Source: an uncultured Steroidobacter sp. (GTDB lineage Bacteria; Pseudomonadota; Gammaproteobacteria; Steroidobacterales; Steroidobacteraceae). Taken from it: a stretch of DNA of 25,115 bases. The position numbers and the translations under genes are program-made. Below the pieces are notes generated by a model. That model was not told the DNA's origin. It made no database searches and worked only from the letters and a program-made list of their open reading frames with translations. Position 1 is the stretch's first letter; each line of letters starts with the position of its first letter. Positions 1 through 11,187 of the stretch are shown piece after piece. The stretch is from assembly GCA_946478975.1 (NCBI GenBank), contig CAMLEO010000082.1, positions 1 through 25,115 on the forward strand, given 5' to 3'.

Positions 1-80
1 ATACAACCCCCCCCCCGGCGGGGGGGTTTCACCCCCCCCGCGGGGCGGGGCCCCCGGCGGGGGTTCCACCCCCCCCCCGC
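1..80. other. Low-complexity poly-C/poly-G contig end, probable artefact
   Basis: The first ~80 bases are almost only runs of C and G broken by short words such as GTTTCA and GTTCCA. The minus-strand permease frame is convincing down to about base 80 (it reads ...INGISFTVSG). It then dissolves into Gly/Pro/Arg low complexity where the family would continue with its periplasmic domain. I infer homopolymer-rich read errors at an assembly end rather than biology. Confidence 0.75.
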
Positions 81-660
81 TGACGGTGAAGCTGATGCCG
101 TTGATGGTGATGTTGCTGCCCAGGACGCGCTCGTCCTTGTTGAACAATTGATCGCGCACGCGGCGGCCGATCAACGCCACCTTGCGGCGCTGCTGCTCGT
201 CGAAGCCGTTGATGGAACGCCCCTCGACGATGCGCAAGGCGGCGATGTCTTCGATCCGCTCGAAACCGCCTTGCACGCTGAAAGCACCGTTGCGCGAGCC
301 ATGCACCGTGTACGGCGGACTGCCGCCCCACACACCGACCGAGTTCTGACCCTTGATCATGAGCACGCTGCTCACATTCCTGGCGATCGCCTCCACATCG
401 CCGGCTTCGAGCGCCACGTGACGCCCCACCGGCATGCCCTGGTACGGCACCTGCGTCGGGCCCTGCGACCAGATGAAGATGGAATTGGCGATGCGAGGAA
501 AGCTTTCCCTCGCGCCGTTCTCCAGTCCTTTGCCGGCGCCCAGCAGCACCGTCAGCATGAAAATGCCCCAGAACACGCCGAACGCGGTCAACGAAGTGCG
601 CAGCTTGTGCTGGCTCAGCGTCTTGAAAATCTCCTGCCACTTTTCGATGTCGAAGAACAT
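1..660 (-). CDS. ABC transporter permease, MacB/FtsX type (3'-truncated)
   Basis: This is the inner-membrane permease of a MacB-like ABC exporter, cut by the left edge. From the ATG at 658-660 the protein begins MFFDIEKWQEIFKTL, followed by the family hallmark KLRTSLTAFGVFWGIF, which leads into the first membrane helix (about residues 20-42). A periplasmic MacB-core-like stretch follows, including GRSINGFDEQQRRKVALIG and the LFNKDERVLGSNITINGI segment. The reading is trustworthy to about base 80; beyond that it is spoiled by the C/G-rich end, and the three C-terminal membrane helices are outside the window. It starts 4 bases after the stop of the paralogous permease at 665-1903 and is surely in the same operon. 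The two permeases share a 34-base identical stretch (552-585 and 1804-1837). The substrate cannot be told. No adaptor (HlyD-type) gene is visible; it may lie to the left. Confidence 0.85.
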   Translation of the reverse strand, partial: MFFDIEKWQEIFKTLSQHKLRTSLTAFGVFWGIFMLTVLLGAGKGLENGARESFPRIANSIFIWSQGPTQVPYQGMPVGRHVALEAGDVEAIARNVSSVLMIKGQNSVGVWGGSPPYTVHGSRNGAFSVQGGFERIEDIAALRIVEGRSINGFDEQQRRKVALIGRRVRDQLFNKDERVLGSNITINGISFTVSGGGVEPPPGAPPRGGGETPPPGGGLY

Positions 661-664
661 GGCG

Positions 665-1903
665 TTATTCGGCGCGCATGGCTTCGATGGGAGTGATCTT
701 CGCGGCATGCAGCGCTGGCATCAGTCCCGCCAGGATGCCGACGCCGATCAGCAGGACGATCGCGGTCATCGCGACCTGGAAGTTCACTTCGGGGTTCATG
801 AAGTACGGCAGTTTCGCGCCGGCGCTGCGAAGTGCGAACGACACCAGTTCTAACAAGGCCACTCCAAACACCAGGCCCACGTAGCCCGCGACGCTGGTCA
901 CGAGCGCCGACTCCAGCAGCAGCGTGCTCACAATTGCGAACGGCGTGGCACCGAGCGCCTTGCGAATGCCGATCTCACGCGTGCGCTCCTTGACCGTGAT
1001 GATCATGATGTTGCTGATGCCGACGATGCCGGCAGTGAGCGTCCCCAGGCCGACGAACCAGATGAAAGCATTGATGCCCGCGAACAGCCCGCCGACTCGT
1101 TGCGCCGGCATGGCCATGTTGAATGACTGCACGCCGCGCTTGTCTTGCGGCGAAACGTCGTGTCGCCGCTTGATCAGCTCCACCACTCGGTTCTCCAGCT
1201 CGAAGCCATCGACGCCTGGCGCCGGCCGCAGCCAGATCATGTCGACGCGCTCGCCGCTGCCATAGAGCTTGCGATAGGTGGTCAGCGGCATGAACACGCT
1301 TTCCGAGTTGCGCCCGCGATTGCTCGTGTCGTGAAACACGCCGGTCACTTTCATTACGACATCTTTGACGCGCACGTCCTGCCCGACCGGATCGACATCT
1401 TTGGCGAACAATCGCTCCGCCACCGCGGTGCCGATGACGACCACCTTGCGCGTCTCCTCGACGTCGAAAGGATTGGTCTTGCGGCCGAACAGAAACGGCA
1501 CGTCTTCTTTGATTCTGAAATAAGCGTCGGGAATGCCGTTGATGGACGCCGTGCTGTTCTTGCCTCGATACGTCACGGTGCCGCCGTACGTGGTGCTGGA
1601 TGGCGAAATCACACGGATGCCGCTGATCTGCTGAGTCACCGCCTGCACGTCCGCCTGGTCGAGCTGTATGTGACGTCCCAGCCCCATGCCCTTATAGGAC
1701 ACCGTGGTGTCGTTGGACCACACCATGATGGAGTCCAGCACGTCCGAGCCGAAATCGTCCATGATGCCGTTCTGCATCCCGCGGCCGAAGCCCAGCAGCA
1801 GGATCAGCATGAAAATGCCCCAGAACACGCCGAACGCCGTCAGCAGCGTACGCAGCTTGTTCTGCCGGAGCGTGTAGAGGATTTCTTGCAGGCCGTCGAG
1901 CAT
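665..1903 (-). CDS. ABC transporter permease, MacB/FtsX type
   Basis: A full-length 412-residue permease with the MacB/FtsX layout. It has one N-terminal membrane helix (about residues 20-40, in LTAFGVFWGIFMLILLLG), a ~230-residue periplasmic core domain, and three C-terminal helices (about 278-302, 325-350 and 376-396). The cytoplasmic loop after the second helix carries ERTREIGIRKALGA, the usual FtsX-family coupling motif, and the protein ends ITPIEAMRAE, also typical. With the ATPase upstream (16-base gap) and a second permease 4 bases downstream it forms an exporter unit. Such transporters extrude peptides, lipids or drugs or act on periplasmic substrates by mechanotransmission. Which applies here cannot be decided. 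The ATG at 1901-1903 gives the expected short cytoplasmic N-terminus. Confidence 0.92.
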   Translation of the reverse strand: MLDGLQEILYTLRQNKLRTLLTAFGVFWGIFMLILLLGFGRGMQNGIMDDFGSDVLDSIMVWSNDTTVSYKGMGLGRHIQLDQADVQAVTQQISGIRVISPSSTTYGGTVTYRGKNSTASINGIPDAYFRIKEDVPFLFGRKTNPFDVEETRKVVVIGTAVAERLFAKDVDPVGQDVRVKDVVMKVTGVFHDTSNRGRNSESVFMPLTTYRKLYGSGERVDMIWLRPAPGVDGFELENRVVELIKRRHDVSPQDKRGVQSFNMAMPAQRVGGLFAGINAFIWFVGLGTLTAGIVGISNIMIITVKERTREIGIRKALGATPFAIVSTLLLESALVTSVAGYVGLVFGVALLELVSFALRSAGAKLPYFMNPEVNFQVAMTAIVLLIGVGILAGLMPALHAAKITPIEAMRAE

Positions 1904-1919
1904 GTCCAGTCCGTTATAA

Positions 1920-2627
1920 CTAGTTCATCGCAGCCTGCTGCAGATGGACCTCATCCTCGGAAGTCACGCGCCCATCCTTCAAGTGGATCGTGCGCTCGGT
2001 CTGAGCGGCCACATCCGCCTCGTGAGTCACGACCACGATGGTGTTGCCGCGCCGGTGAATCTCCTTGAACAGCGACATGATCTCCTGCGTGGTGTGGCTG
2101 TCGAGCGCGCCGGTGGGCTCGTCGGCCAGGATCACCTTGGGCTGGCACACCAGCGCGCGGGCAATGGCGACGCGTTGTTTCTGTCCGCCCGAGAGTTGGT
2201 TGGGCATGAAGGTCTTGCGGTCCCCGAGGCCGACCATATCGAGATACTGCTCGGCGCGATAGTTGCGCTCCCGGCGCCCGACGCCCTGGTAATACAGCGG
2301 CAGCGCGACGTTTTCGGTCGCGTTCTTGAACGGCAGCAGATTGAACGACTGAAACACGAAACCCAGCAGTTTGTTGCGCAGGTGGGCCGCCTGCGTCTCC
2401 TTCAAATGCTTCACCGGCTGGCCGGCGAGCACGTAACTGCCCTGGTCATAAGAGTCCAGCACCCCCAGAATATTCAGCAGGGTCGACTTGCCCGAGCCGG
2501 ACGACCCCATGATGGACACCAGCTCGCCTGCGCGAATGTGCAATTCGACGCCTTTGAGCACGTGCAACGATTGCTCGCCGGTGCCGTAATATTTGTGCAG
2601 GTTGCTGAGTCGAATCATGTTCGTCAC
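1920..2627 (-). CDS. ABC transporter ATP-binding protein, MacB/LolD type
   Basis: The ATPase that powers the two downstream permeases. From the GTG at 2625-2627 it is 235 residues: Walker [10 protein letters not shown] at 41-49, Q-loop Gln93, signature LSGGQKQRV at 145-153, Walker B VILADE at 165-170 and the switch His202 in VVVTHEAD. The spacing and the word [17 protein letters not shown] are characteristic of the MacB/LolD branch. An ATG three codons in (2616-2618) gives [12 protein letters not shown] and has a GAGAAAG stretch about 8 bases ahead of it, so it is an equally good or better start. The gene leads a three-gene minus-strand operon and is divergent from the esterase at 2685, with only ~57 bases between them for both promoters. 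Confidence 0.93.
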   Translation of the reverse strand: MTNMIRLSNLHKYYGTGEQSLHVLKGVELHIRAGELVSIMGSSGSGKSTLLNILGVLDSYDQGSYVLAGQPVKHLKETQAAHLRNKLLGFVFQSFNLLPFKNATENVALPLYYQGVGRRERNYRAEQYLDMVGLGDRKTFMPNQLSGGQKQRVAIARALVCQPKVILADEPTGALDSHTTQEIMSLFKEIHRRGNTIVVVTHEADVAAQTERTIHLKDGRVTSEDEVHLQQAAMN

Positions 2628-2684
2628 TTTCTCATGAGTCCCCCGCGCTCGTCAGCAGCGAGCGGTAACATTTGAGCCGGAAAT

Positions 2685-3773
2685 ATGTCGCTGAAATCCG
2701 CTTTTTCGATGATGCTGGTCGCTGTGCTGGGGTGCGAAGGCGCGAGCGCCGAACCCTTGCACGTCACGCCGCTGCAAGCGCTGCCTGCCGGCGTTCAAAC
2801 GCTGCCCGCGGCCACCGGCGGGCGCATGCAGAATTTCACCTACCAATGGCCCGGCGCTTATTTCGAAGCAAGCTTCGCCGGCGCCGCGGTGTACTTCACC
2901 CCCGGGCCGGGCGACAAGATCCTGCACGTATCGTTGGACGGTCAACCGGTCGCGTCATTCACCAAGCCCGCTGGCGGCGCGTATCGCGTCGACGGGCTGG
3001 CCAATGGGACTCATACCATTCGCGTTGAAATCGCCAACGAAAGCCAGGCCGCGCCGGCCACGTTCGGCGGCTTTGCCGTGCCGGCAAATGGTAAAGCGCT
3101 TGCCGCCCGCAAACGTGCGCGCCAGATCGAGTTCATCGGCGACTCCTACACCGTTGGCTATGGAAACATTTCGCCCAAGCGCGAATGCACCGTGGATGAA
3201 GTTTGGGCCACGACCGATGCGTCGCAGGGGTTCGGCCCGCTGGTCGCCCGCCACTACGACGCCGACTATCAGATCAACGCGATCTCCGGCCGCGGCATCG
3301 TGCGCAACTGGGATGGCACGCCGGGCGATCCGCTGCCCATCGCTTATCCCTATGTGCTGTTCGACAAGAAGACGGCTTATAAAGATGCGACGTGGCGACC
3401 GCAGATCATGGTCGTCGAGCTCGGCACCAACGATTTCTCGACCCAGCTGCATCCGCAGGAGCGCTGGAAATCCCGAGACGAGCTGCATGCGGACTTCGAA
3501 GCGACCTACGTCCGGTTCGTCAAACAGCTGCGCGCCGCCAACCCGAAGGCGTTTTTCATTCTGATGGCTTCCGACGGCGCGGATGGCGAGATCCAGGCCG
3601 AGGTGCAGAAGGTCCTGGGCCGGCTGCGGGCTGCCGGCGAGCAGCGCATCGATTTCATCCCCATGAATGCGCTGCCGATGACCGGCTGTCACTTTCATCC
3701 ATCAACTGCGGACGACCAAACCGTCGCGGAGCTGCTGATTCGTTATATCGACGGTCACCCGCGGCTCTGGTAG
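2685..3773 (+). CDS. Secreted SGNH esterase, carbohydrate esterase family 2 type
   Basis: A probable periplasmic or secreted acetyl esterase that removes acetyl groups from xylan or other hemicellulose. Residues 1-22 form a signal peptide (MLVAVLGCEGASA, cut before EP). Residues ~25-135 are a beta-rich N-terminal domain as in CE2 enzymes. The SGNH hydrolase domain starts at IEFIGDSYTVGYGN, with nucleophile Ser154. Asn249 lies in VELGTNDFS, and the catalytic His is in GCHFHPS (His338 by the usual spacing). CE2 enzymes often work with a Ser-His dyad, which fits the lack of an obvious Asp before that His. Cys335 and the other few Cys are unremarkable. The length (362) matches the family. The gene stands alone, divergent from the exporter and convergent with the lipoprotein gene (7 bases apart), and is probably linked in function to the cellulase downstream. 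The ribosome site is weak. Confidence 0.87.
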   Translation: MSLKSAFSMMLVAVLGCEGASAEPLHVTPLQALPAGVQTLPAATGGRMQNFTYQWPGAYFEASFAGAAVYFTPGPGDKILHVSLDGQPVASFTKPAGGAYRVDGLANGTHTIRVEIANESQAAPATFGGFAVPANGKALAARKRARQIEFIGDSYTVGYGNISPKRECTVDEVWATTDASQGFGPLVARHYDADYQINAISGRGIVRNWDGTPGDPLPIAYPYVLFDKKTAYKDATWRPQIMVVELGTNDFSTQLHPQERWKSRDELHADFEATYVRFVKQLRAANPKAFFILMASDGADGEIQAEVQKVLGRLRAAGEQRIDFIPMNALPMTGCHFHPSTADDQTVAELLIRYIDGHPRLW

Positions 3774-3780
3774 CGCATTT

Positions 3781-5991
3781 TCAGGGCTGGTGTTGAACCA
3801 GCACCAGCTCCGATTGCGTAGTCGCGCCGAGCACGAGCTTGCCCGTCGGCAGCATCAGCACCGAGCTGATGAGCTCGGATAGATGCGGGACGGCGGTTCG
3901 CACCAGGCCGTTCACGCCGAACGATGGATCGAGCGCGCCATTGCTCGTCAGGCGCAGTGCCGCCAGCGCGCCGTAGAGCCCATATTCCGTGCGACCGCCG
4001 ATCAACAATTTGCCGTCAGGCTGCACGGCCACGCCGCGGGTGTACATATCGAGCGGGTGCCTGGAATAGCCGGCATCGGCAAACGTCGTATCGACCGTGC
4101 CATCGGTGAGATAGCGCACCAGCGTCGGCACGACTTTCAGATAACTGGAATTTACATCCGCCAGCACGACGATCCGGCCATCGGGCAACGAGGTCGCATC
4201 TCGGAAAATGGTGTGGGCAGCGTCGATCTTTGTTTGCACCCGGCCGCCGGTGCCGAACGTGGGATCCACCGCGCCGTGGCTGTCCAGGCGCATCAGTTGC
4301 ACGACCATCTGGCCGCCCGCAGCAGGAAACATTCCCGTCGCCAGCAGGATCTTGCCATCGGCCTGCACCAGCGCGCGCAGCGTCGTATCCGACTCGCCGT
4401 CGAATCGGCAGATGCCGTTGCTGCCGAAACTCGTATCCAGCGCACCGTTCGAGTCATAACGGGCGAGCAAATATTCGCCGTGCGACGTGGAGTCATCGAG
4501 CGTGGCGGTCAGCAGCACCTGCCCGCCTGGCAGCAGGTTCAACGCAAAGTTATTCCGCCAGACTGCAGCGAATGACGTCGTGACCACGCCGCCGACGCCG
4601 AAGGATGTGTCGGCGCTGCCATCGGCGTTGGCCCGCGCCATCTTGAAGCCATCGTCGGTGGTGGTTGCGACCAGGATCTTTTGATCCGGCGTCACAGCCA
4701 CGGCGCGCATTCCGCCGGCGGCGAACTGGGCCTGCAGCCAGGAAGCATCGAATGTTCCATCCAGCGAACCGTCGAGATTCCACCGTCTGACGTAACCCTG
4801 GCTGTCCGCCGATCCCACTGCCACCAGCCTGCCGTCGCTGTCGCTGGCCAATGCGGCCAATGCGCCGCCGCTGGAGAACGACGGCCCGCGCACGATGCCG
4901 GCGGTACCGAATGTCGAATCCAGAGCGCTGCCAAAATTGGGAATGGCTTCCAGCGACGTCGAGGTCGCGCCGGAAGTGAGATCCACCTTCGCCAGCGCGG
5001 CCGCGCCTTGCATTTCAAACTTGCCGCTGGTCGGAACGGTGGCGGGATATTGATAACGCAGCGGGCTCACGCTCGCGAGATCCACGTGGCCCAGCGTTCG
5101 CTGGACGATGCGCCCTTCGAACCGCACGTTCTGGCTCGTCGCCGACAGGACATCGGCGCCGACTCGAAACTGCTCCAGCTGGAACAATTCGGCATCGTTC
5201 GCGTCGAGGATCGTGGCGTTGAACGTCACTTCATAACCGGGCAGGCCGGACAGGGCCGATGAGATGACCGGCACTTTGTCGAAACGAACCCGGCCGCGCA
5301 GTTTGAATGCGACGCCGTCGCTCTGGCGCATGAAGCGCAGGGAATCGGATGTGAGGTCGAGGCGCAGTGCGTTGAGGCGCTCGTCGGCGCGGTACGGATA
5401 GTAAGCGCCCGCCCCGCTGAACGCGCCGTCGACGACGAAGCCCGCGCAATTGTCATACGCGGAGAACGCCCCTGGCAGGGGCTGATCCGGGTTCGCGATC
5501 GTCACTGCGAACGCTGCCGCCCCCGAAACACAACCTTGTTGTCTCAGCGCATACGTTCCAGGAGTCGCGGCCCCGAGCGTGGTGTCTGTTACCGCTTCAG
5601 CAGCGGCGCTGAGCAGCGTCGAGAGCAGCGAGTGCGAGACGAAAGTCTGAACGTTCGCTTCGCTCATCACCGCCGCATCCGGATTCGTCGGCGCCGGCTG
5701 CGGGCCTGGATCGGGGTCCGGTGGTGGATCCGGCGTCGGTGTTGGATCGGGCGTCGGTGTCGGTGTCGGATCAGGCGTTGGATTCGGATTTGGATTTGGA
5801 TTTGGATTTGGATTTGGATTTGGAATTGGCGTCGGATCCGGCGTGGGCGCTGGACCTGGATTCGGCTGCGTGGGCGGCGTGTTGCCAACGCCGCCCGATG
5901 GGCTCCCTGAACCGCCACCGCCTCCGCAGCCAGCAATCGAGCAGGCCATGACCAGCAGCAGCCACGCGCGCGTCCGCACCCTCGTATTCAT
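3781..5991 (-). CDS. Lipoprotein with Pro/Asn-rich linker and seven delta-60 repeats
   Basis: A 736-residue exported lipoprotein. Residues 1-22 form a type II signal with the lipobox SIAGC (acylated Cys22). A Gly/Ser stretch follows, then a long Pro-rich linker (about 37-105) that contains seven consecutive Asn-Pro dipeptides coded by a hexanucleotide repeat. Residues ~105-345 form a domain I do not recognise. From about 350 to the end come seven delta-60 type repeats, with the motif words LDSTFG, LDGTFD, ADTSFG, LDTSFG, VDPTFG, VDTTFA and LDPSFG at roughly 50-60 residue steps. Seven blades suggest a beta-propeller on the cell surface or in the periplasm. Function unknown; binding or scaffolding is likely. 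The ATG at 5989-5991 is supported by GAAGGGA a few bases upstream. It is divergent from the pseudokinase gene. Confidence 0.85.
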   Translation of the reverse strand: MNTRVRTRAWLLLVMACSIAGCGGGGGSGSPSGGVGNTPPTQPNPGPAPTPDPTPIPNPNPNPNPNPNPNPTPDPTPTPTPDPTPTPDPPPDPDPGPQPAPTNPDAAVMSEANVQTFVSHSLLSTLLSAAAEAVTDTTLGAATPGTYALRQQGCVSGAAAFAVTIANPDQPLPGAFSAYDNCAGFVVDGAFSGAGAYYPYRADERLNALRLDLTSDSLRFMRQSDGVAFKLRGRVRFDKVPVISSALSGLPGYEVTFNATILDANDAELFQLEQFRVGADVLSATSQNVRFEGRIVQRTLGHVDLASVSPLRYQYPATVPTSGKFEMQGAAALAKVDLTSGATSTSLEAIPNFGSALDSTFGTAGIVRGPSFSSGGALAALASDSDGRLVAVGSADSQGYVRRWNLDGSLDGTFDASWLQAQFAAGGMRAVAVTPDQKILVATTTDDGFKMARANADGSADTSFGVGGVVTTSFAAVWRNNFALNLLPGGQVLLTATLDDSTSHGEYLLARYDSNGALDTSFGSNGICRFDGESDTTLRALVQADGKILLATGMFPAAGGQMVVQLMRLDSHGAVDPTFGTGGRVQTKIDAAHTIFRDATSLPDGRIVVLADVNSSYLKVVPTLVRYLTDGTVDTTFADAGYSRHPLDMYTRGVAVQPDGKLLIGGRTEYGLYGALAALRLTSNGALDPSFGVNGLVRTAVPHLSELISSVLMLPTGKLVLGATTQSELVLVQHQP
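5786..5821 (+). repeat. Hexanucleotide microsatellite (GGATTT)6 within lipoprotein linker
   Basis: Six perfect GGATTT units run from 5786 to 5821, flanked by one-base variants GGATTC (5780-5785) and GGAATT (5822-5827). On the coding (minus) strand they specify the Asn-Pro dipeptides of the linker. The unit is a multiple of three, so gain or loss by slippage changes linker length without breaking the frame. Confidence 0.95.
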
Positions 5992-6171
5992 TTTGTTTCC
6001 CTTCAGAATTGGCGCAGCCGCTGTTTTCCCGCAGCTTTATGGCTCATCTGTAGTAGACCCGCGCCGGCGAATTAGCACAAGTCATTTGCACCAAGCGCGA
6101 TGTGCTTCTCGGTTCTGGAATCCAATCGCTGCGCGCGTCGAATACAGCGAGTAAACCACGAGCGCAATTCC

Positions 6172-7551
6172 ATGGCCGCGGAACCGAGACAAATTGCCAG
6201 CGCCGAGTTCTGGACCCGATGGGAACACCAGGTTGTGAACGGTGTGTTCCCGCTACGCCGTTTGCTCGGCTGTTCGGACCGGGCGGCGGTGTTCCTGACT
6301 GAACACAAAGCGAAGGGCATGCCCGACGCCGCAATCAAGCTGGTGCGAACCGATGGCTTGGGTGCGAAGGCGCAGCTCAAGCAATGGCAGGCCGCAGCGG
6401 CCCTGTCCCATCCGCACCTGGTGCGTCTGTTCGACACCGGCCGCTGGCGCCCGGGCCGACGTGAGTTTGTGTTCGTGGTGATGGAATATGCTGAACAGAC
6501 GCTCGATCAAATCCTGAGCCTGTGCTCGCTGACGCCCGTCGATGTTCGCGAGATGCTGCCGCAGACGATCGATGCTCTCGCGTACCTGCATCGAAGCGAG
6601 CTCGTGCACGGTCAGCTGCGGCCGTCGAATTTTCTGGCCGTCAACGATCAGCTGAAGCTCGCGAGCGACAACATCCGTCCGCCCGGCCGCTCCACCGACG
6701 GCATTCTGCGCATCTCCTGGTACAACCCGCCGGAGCTGAACGAGACCGGCGCGTCGCCCGCCGGCGATGTGTGGGGTTTCGGCATGACGCTGGTTCAGTC
6801 GCTCACGCTCAACACGCCGGTGTGGCCGGAGCAACGTTCCGAAACCGCGAGCCTGCCGGCGAATCTGCCGACGCCGTTCATCGGCCTGGTGCGACGCTGC
6901 CTGAGCCGTACGCCGGCCAATCGCCCGACCGTCGTCGAGCTCGAAGCACCGTTCAAATCAGCGCTGCGCGCGAACTACGCGGCAGCAAACGCCGATACTC
7001 ACGCGCCGGCGCCGACGGTCGTGAAAAAGATTGCAGCACCGCCGCCGCCGCGAACTCATCGGAAACGAAATCTTTCGTTGATCTCGGTCGCAGCCACAGT
7101 GGTGCTCAGCCTCGCCGGCTGGATGCGTTACTCACATACGACGCCAGCTCAACCGGAACCGCCGGTCATGGCTGCCGCTCCGGCGCCCGCCCCTGCTCCG
7201 ATGGTGATCGCGCGGGCCCCGGAACCCACGCCGGTTGAAGAGGCGGTGATGCCCGAGGTCTCGGCGGAGAATGTCGTGCTCCATGAAGTGAAGCCGAACG
7301 TGCCGCCGACATTGAGCGACAAGATCAAAGATCCGGTCGACGTGACCTTGCGCGTGCTGGTCGATCCATCCGGCGATGTCATGGCTGCGCTGATGGAAAA
7401 TCCCGGAAGAAACAAATCGCTGGCCCGCCTCGCCGACAACGCCGCCAGAGACTGGAAGTTTGCCGCCGCGGATCAGCAGGACGCACGAGTCTGGCTGCTG
7501 CGCTTCGAGTTCAGCCGTGAAGGTGTGAGCACCACGGCCATCGAGCAATAA
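6172..7551 (+). CDS. Membrane pseudokinase with TonB-C-like periplasmic domain
   Basis: A 459-residue protein of three parts. Residues ~27-265 are a Hanks-type protein kinase fold: Lys56 in AAIKLV, hinge VVMEYAEQTLDQIL, an activation-segment end PPELN, Asp199 in GDVWGFGM and Arg251. The catalytic loop, however, reads HGQLRPSN (146-153), so the HRD aspartate is Gln148. The glycine-rich loop has no GxG, and the DFG position reads SDN (165-167). These changes predict a pseudokinase. A single membrane helix follows (about 301-317) after an RTHRKRN positive patch, then an Ala/Pro linker (322-362). Last is a C-terminal domain (about 385-452: VDVTLRVLVDPSGDV to ARDWKF and WLLRFEFSREG) that resembles the TonB C-terminal fold. 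Topology would be kinase inside, TonB-like domain in the periplasm. An upstream in-frame ATG at 6100 would add 24 unkinase-like residues; I prefer 6172. Confidence 0.8.
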   Translation: MAAEPRQIASAEFWTRWEHQVVNGVFPLRRLLGCSDRAAVFLTEHKAKGMPDAAIKLVRTDGLGAKAQLKQWQAAAALSHPHLVRLFDTGRWRPGRREFVFVVMEYAEQTLDQILSLCSLTPVDVREMLPQTIDALAYLHRSELVHGQLRPSNFLAVNDQLKLASDNIRPPGRSTDGILRISWYNPPELNETGASPAGDVWGFGMTLVQSLTLNTPVWPEQRSETASLPANLPTPFIGLVRRCLSRTPANRPTVVELEAPFKSALRANYAAANADTHAPAPTVVKKIAAPPPPRTHRKRNLSLISVAATVVLSLAGWMRYSHTTPAQPEPPVMAAAPAPAPAPMVIARAPEPTPVEEAVMPEVSAENVVLHEVKPNVPPTLSDKIKDPVDVTLRVLVDPSGDVMAALMENPGRNKSLARLADNAARDWKFAAADQQDARVWLLRFEFSREGVSTTAIEQ

Positions 7552-7607
7552 CCCGAAGCCCGTGGACCCGCCGGGCAATATTTGTACTTGAGCCGTAAAA
7601 TCCAGGG

Positions 7608-10581
<2,974 letters not shown>

Positions 10582-11160
10582 TCACACGCCCAGCGACACC
10601 ACGCCGACAACAGCGATACCGGCACCACTCCACTTGAGGAGTGGTGCCTGCAGCTTGATCGTGAGCAGCACGCCGACGGCGTGCAACAGCGCCGTCGTTA
10701 ACATGAAGCCCAGGCCGTATGAGATCGCCGAAAGATCGCCGGCCATTTCGGTCCCATGTGCGTGTCCGTGAAACAGAGCAAAAGCTGCTGTCAATGCGAT
10801 GAGCGTCGGCGGCTGCAAGAACTGCTTGAATGCCAGCGCCGCCCCGAAGGCGATCAGCGAGCATGCGATGCCAATCTCGACGAACGGCAGGTCGACGCCG
10901 ATCGCACCCAGCCCTGCGCCGACAACCATCGCAGTCACAAAGCTCGCCGGCAGCCACCATCGCATGCTCCCGCCGCTGCAGCCCGCCAGCAGGCCGACCG
11001 CCGCCATCGCGAGCAAATGATCCAGTCCGCTCAGCGGATGCATGGCGCCAGCAATGAAGTTGTGCGCCTCGGCACCGGGATGGGCCATCGCCGTCACCGG
11101 CAGCGACAGACACAGCAGAATTCCAAACGACGAGATGGATCGCGACATAGGTGTGAGCAT
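10582..11160 (-). CDS. hupE/ureJ: HupE/UreJ family nickel transporter
   Basis: A 192-residue inner-membrane protein that most likely imports Ni2+ for urease. It has a cleavable signal-like N-terminus ending TAMA, giving a mature start HPGAEAH. The family signature HPLSGLDHLLAM lies at 41-52 (His41, Asp47, His48), with a second His-rich motif FHGHAHGTE at 130-138. About six hydrophobic segments fill the rest. HupE/UreJ proteins have no soluble domain, and this length is normal. It is divergent from ureG with ~98 bases between starts, so the two nickel functions share a control region. Start uncertain: the ATG at 11160 has AAGGGC almost touching it, while ATG 11148 (MSRSISSF) has the same AAGGGC 12 bases ahead. 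Either gives the same mature protein. Cobalt transport is a less likely alternative. Confidence 0.88.
   Translation of the reverse strand: MLTPMSRSISSFGILLCLSLPVTAMAHPGAEAHNFIAGAMHPLSGLDHLLAMAAVGLLAGCSGGSMRWWLPASFVTAMVVGAGLGAIGVDLPFVEIGIACSLIAFGAALAFKQFLQPPTLIALTAAFALFHGHAHGTEMAGDLSAISYGLGFMLTTALLHAVGVLLTIKLQAPLLKWSGAGIAVVGVVSLGV
10621..10648. repeat. Perfect 11-bp inverted repeat inside the 3' end of hupE
   Basis: GGCACCACTCC (10621-10631) and GGAGTGGTGCC (10638-10648) are exact inverse complements with a 6-base loop. They lie within the last ~23 codons of hupE, in the part coding QAPLLKWSGAG. The transcript of either strand would form a strong hairpin. Confidence 0.7.
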
Positions 11161-11187
11161 GCCCTTGATTGCGCCCGAGCGCCTTGA

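Noticed and set aside
1..80. G-quadruplex or repeat element at the left end
   Set aside because: The base runs coincide with loss of coding sense at the very edge of the sequence, which fits assembly error better than a real element.
552..1837. 34-base exact repeat (552-585 and 1804-1837) as a mobile or recombination site
   Set aside because: It codes the most conserved part (AFGVFWGIFML) of two paralogous permeases, so gene duplication explains it.
2652..3698. Minus-strand open frames opposite the esterase gene
   Set aside because: High-GC shadow frames; the plus strand has a complete signal peptide and all CE2 motifs.
5721..5951. Plus-strand open frame of Asp-Leu repeats
   Set aside because: It is the antisense reading of the Asn-Pro microsatellite in the lipoprotein gene, with no ribosome site or family resemblance.
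6081..6090. GTCATTTG near the pseudokinase start, resembling the shared urea motif in reverse
   Set aside because: Only 8 bases match and the symmetric half is missing; expected by chance at this length.
6100..6171. Earlier in-frame ATG for the pseudokinase
   Set aside because: The added 24 residues (MCFSVLESNRCARR...) do not look like a kinase N-terminus and no ribosome site precedes it; not excluded.
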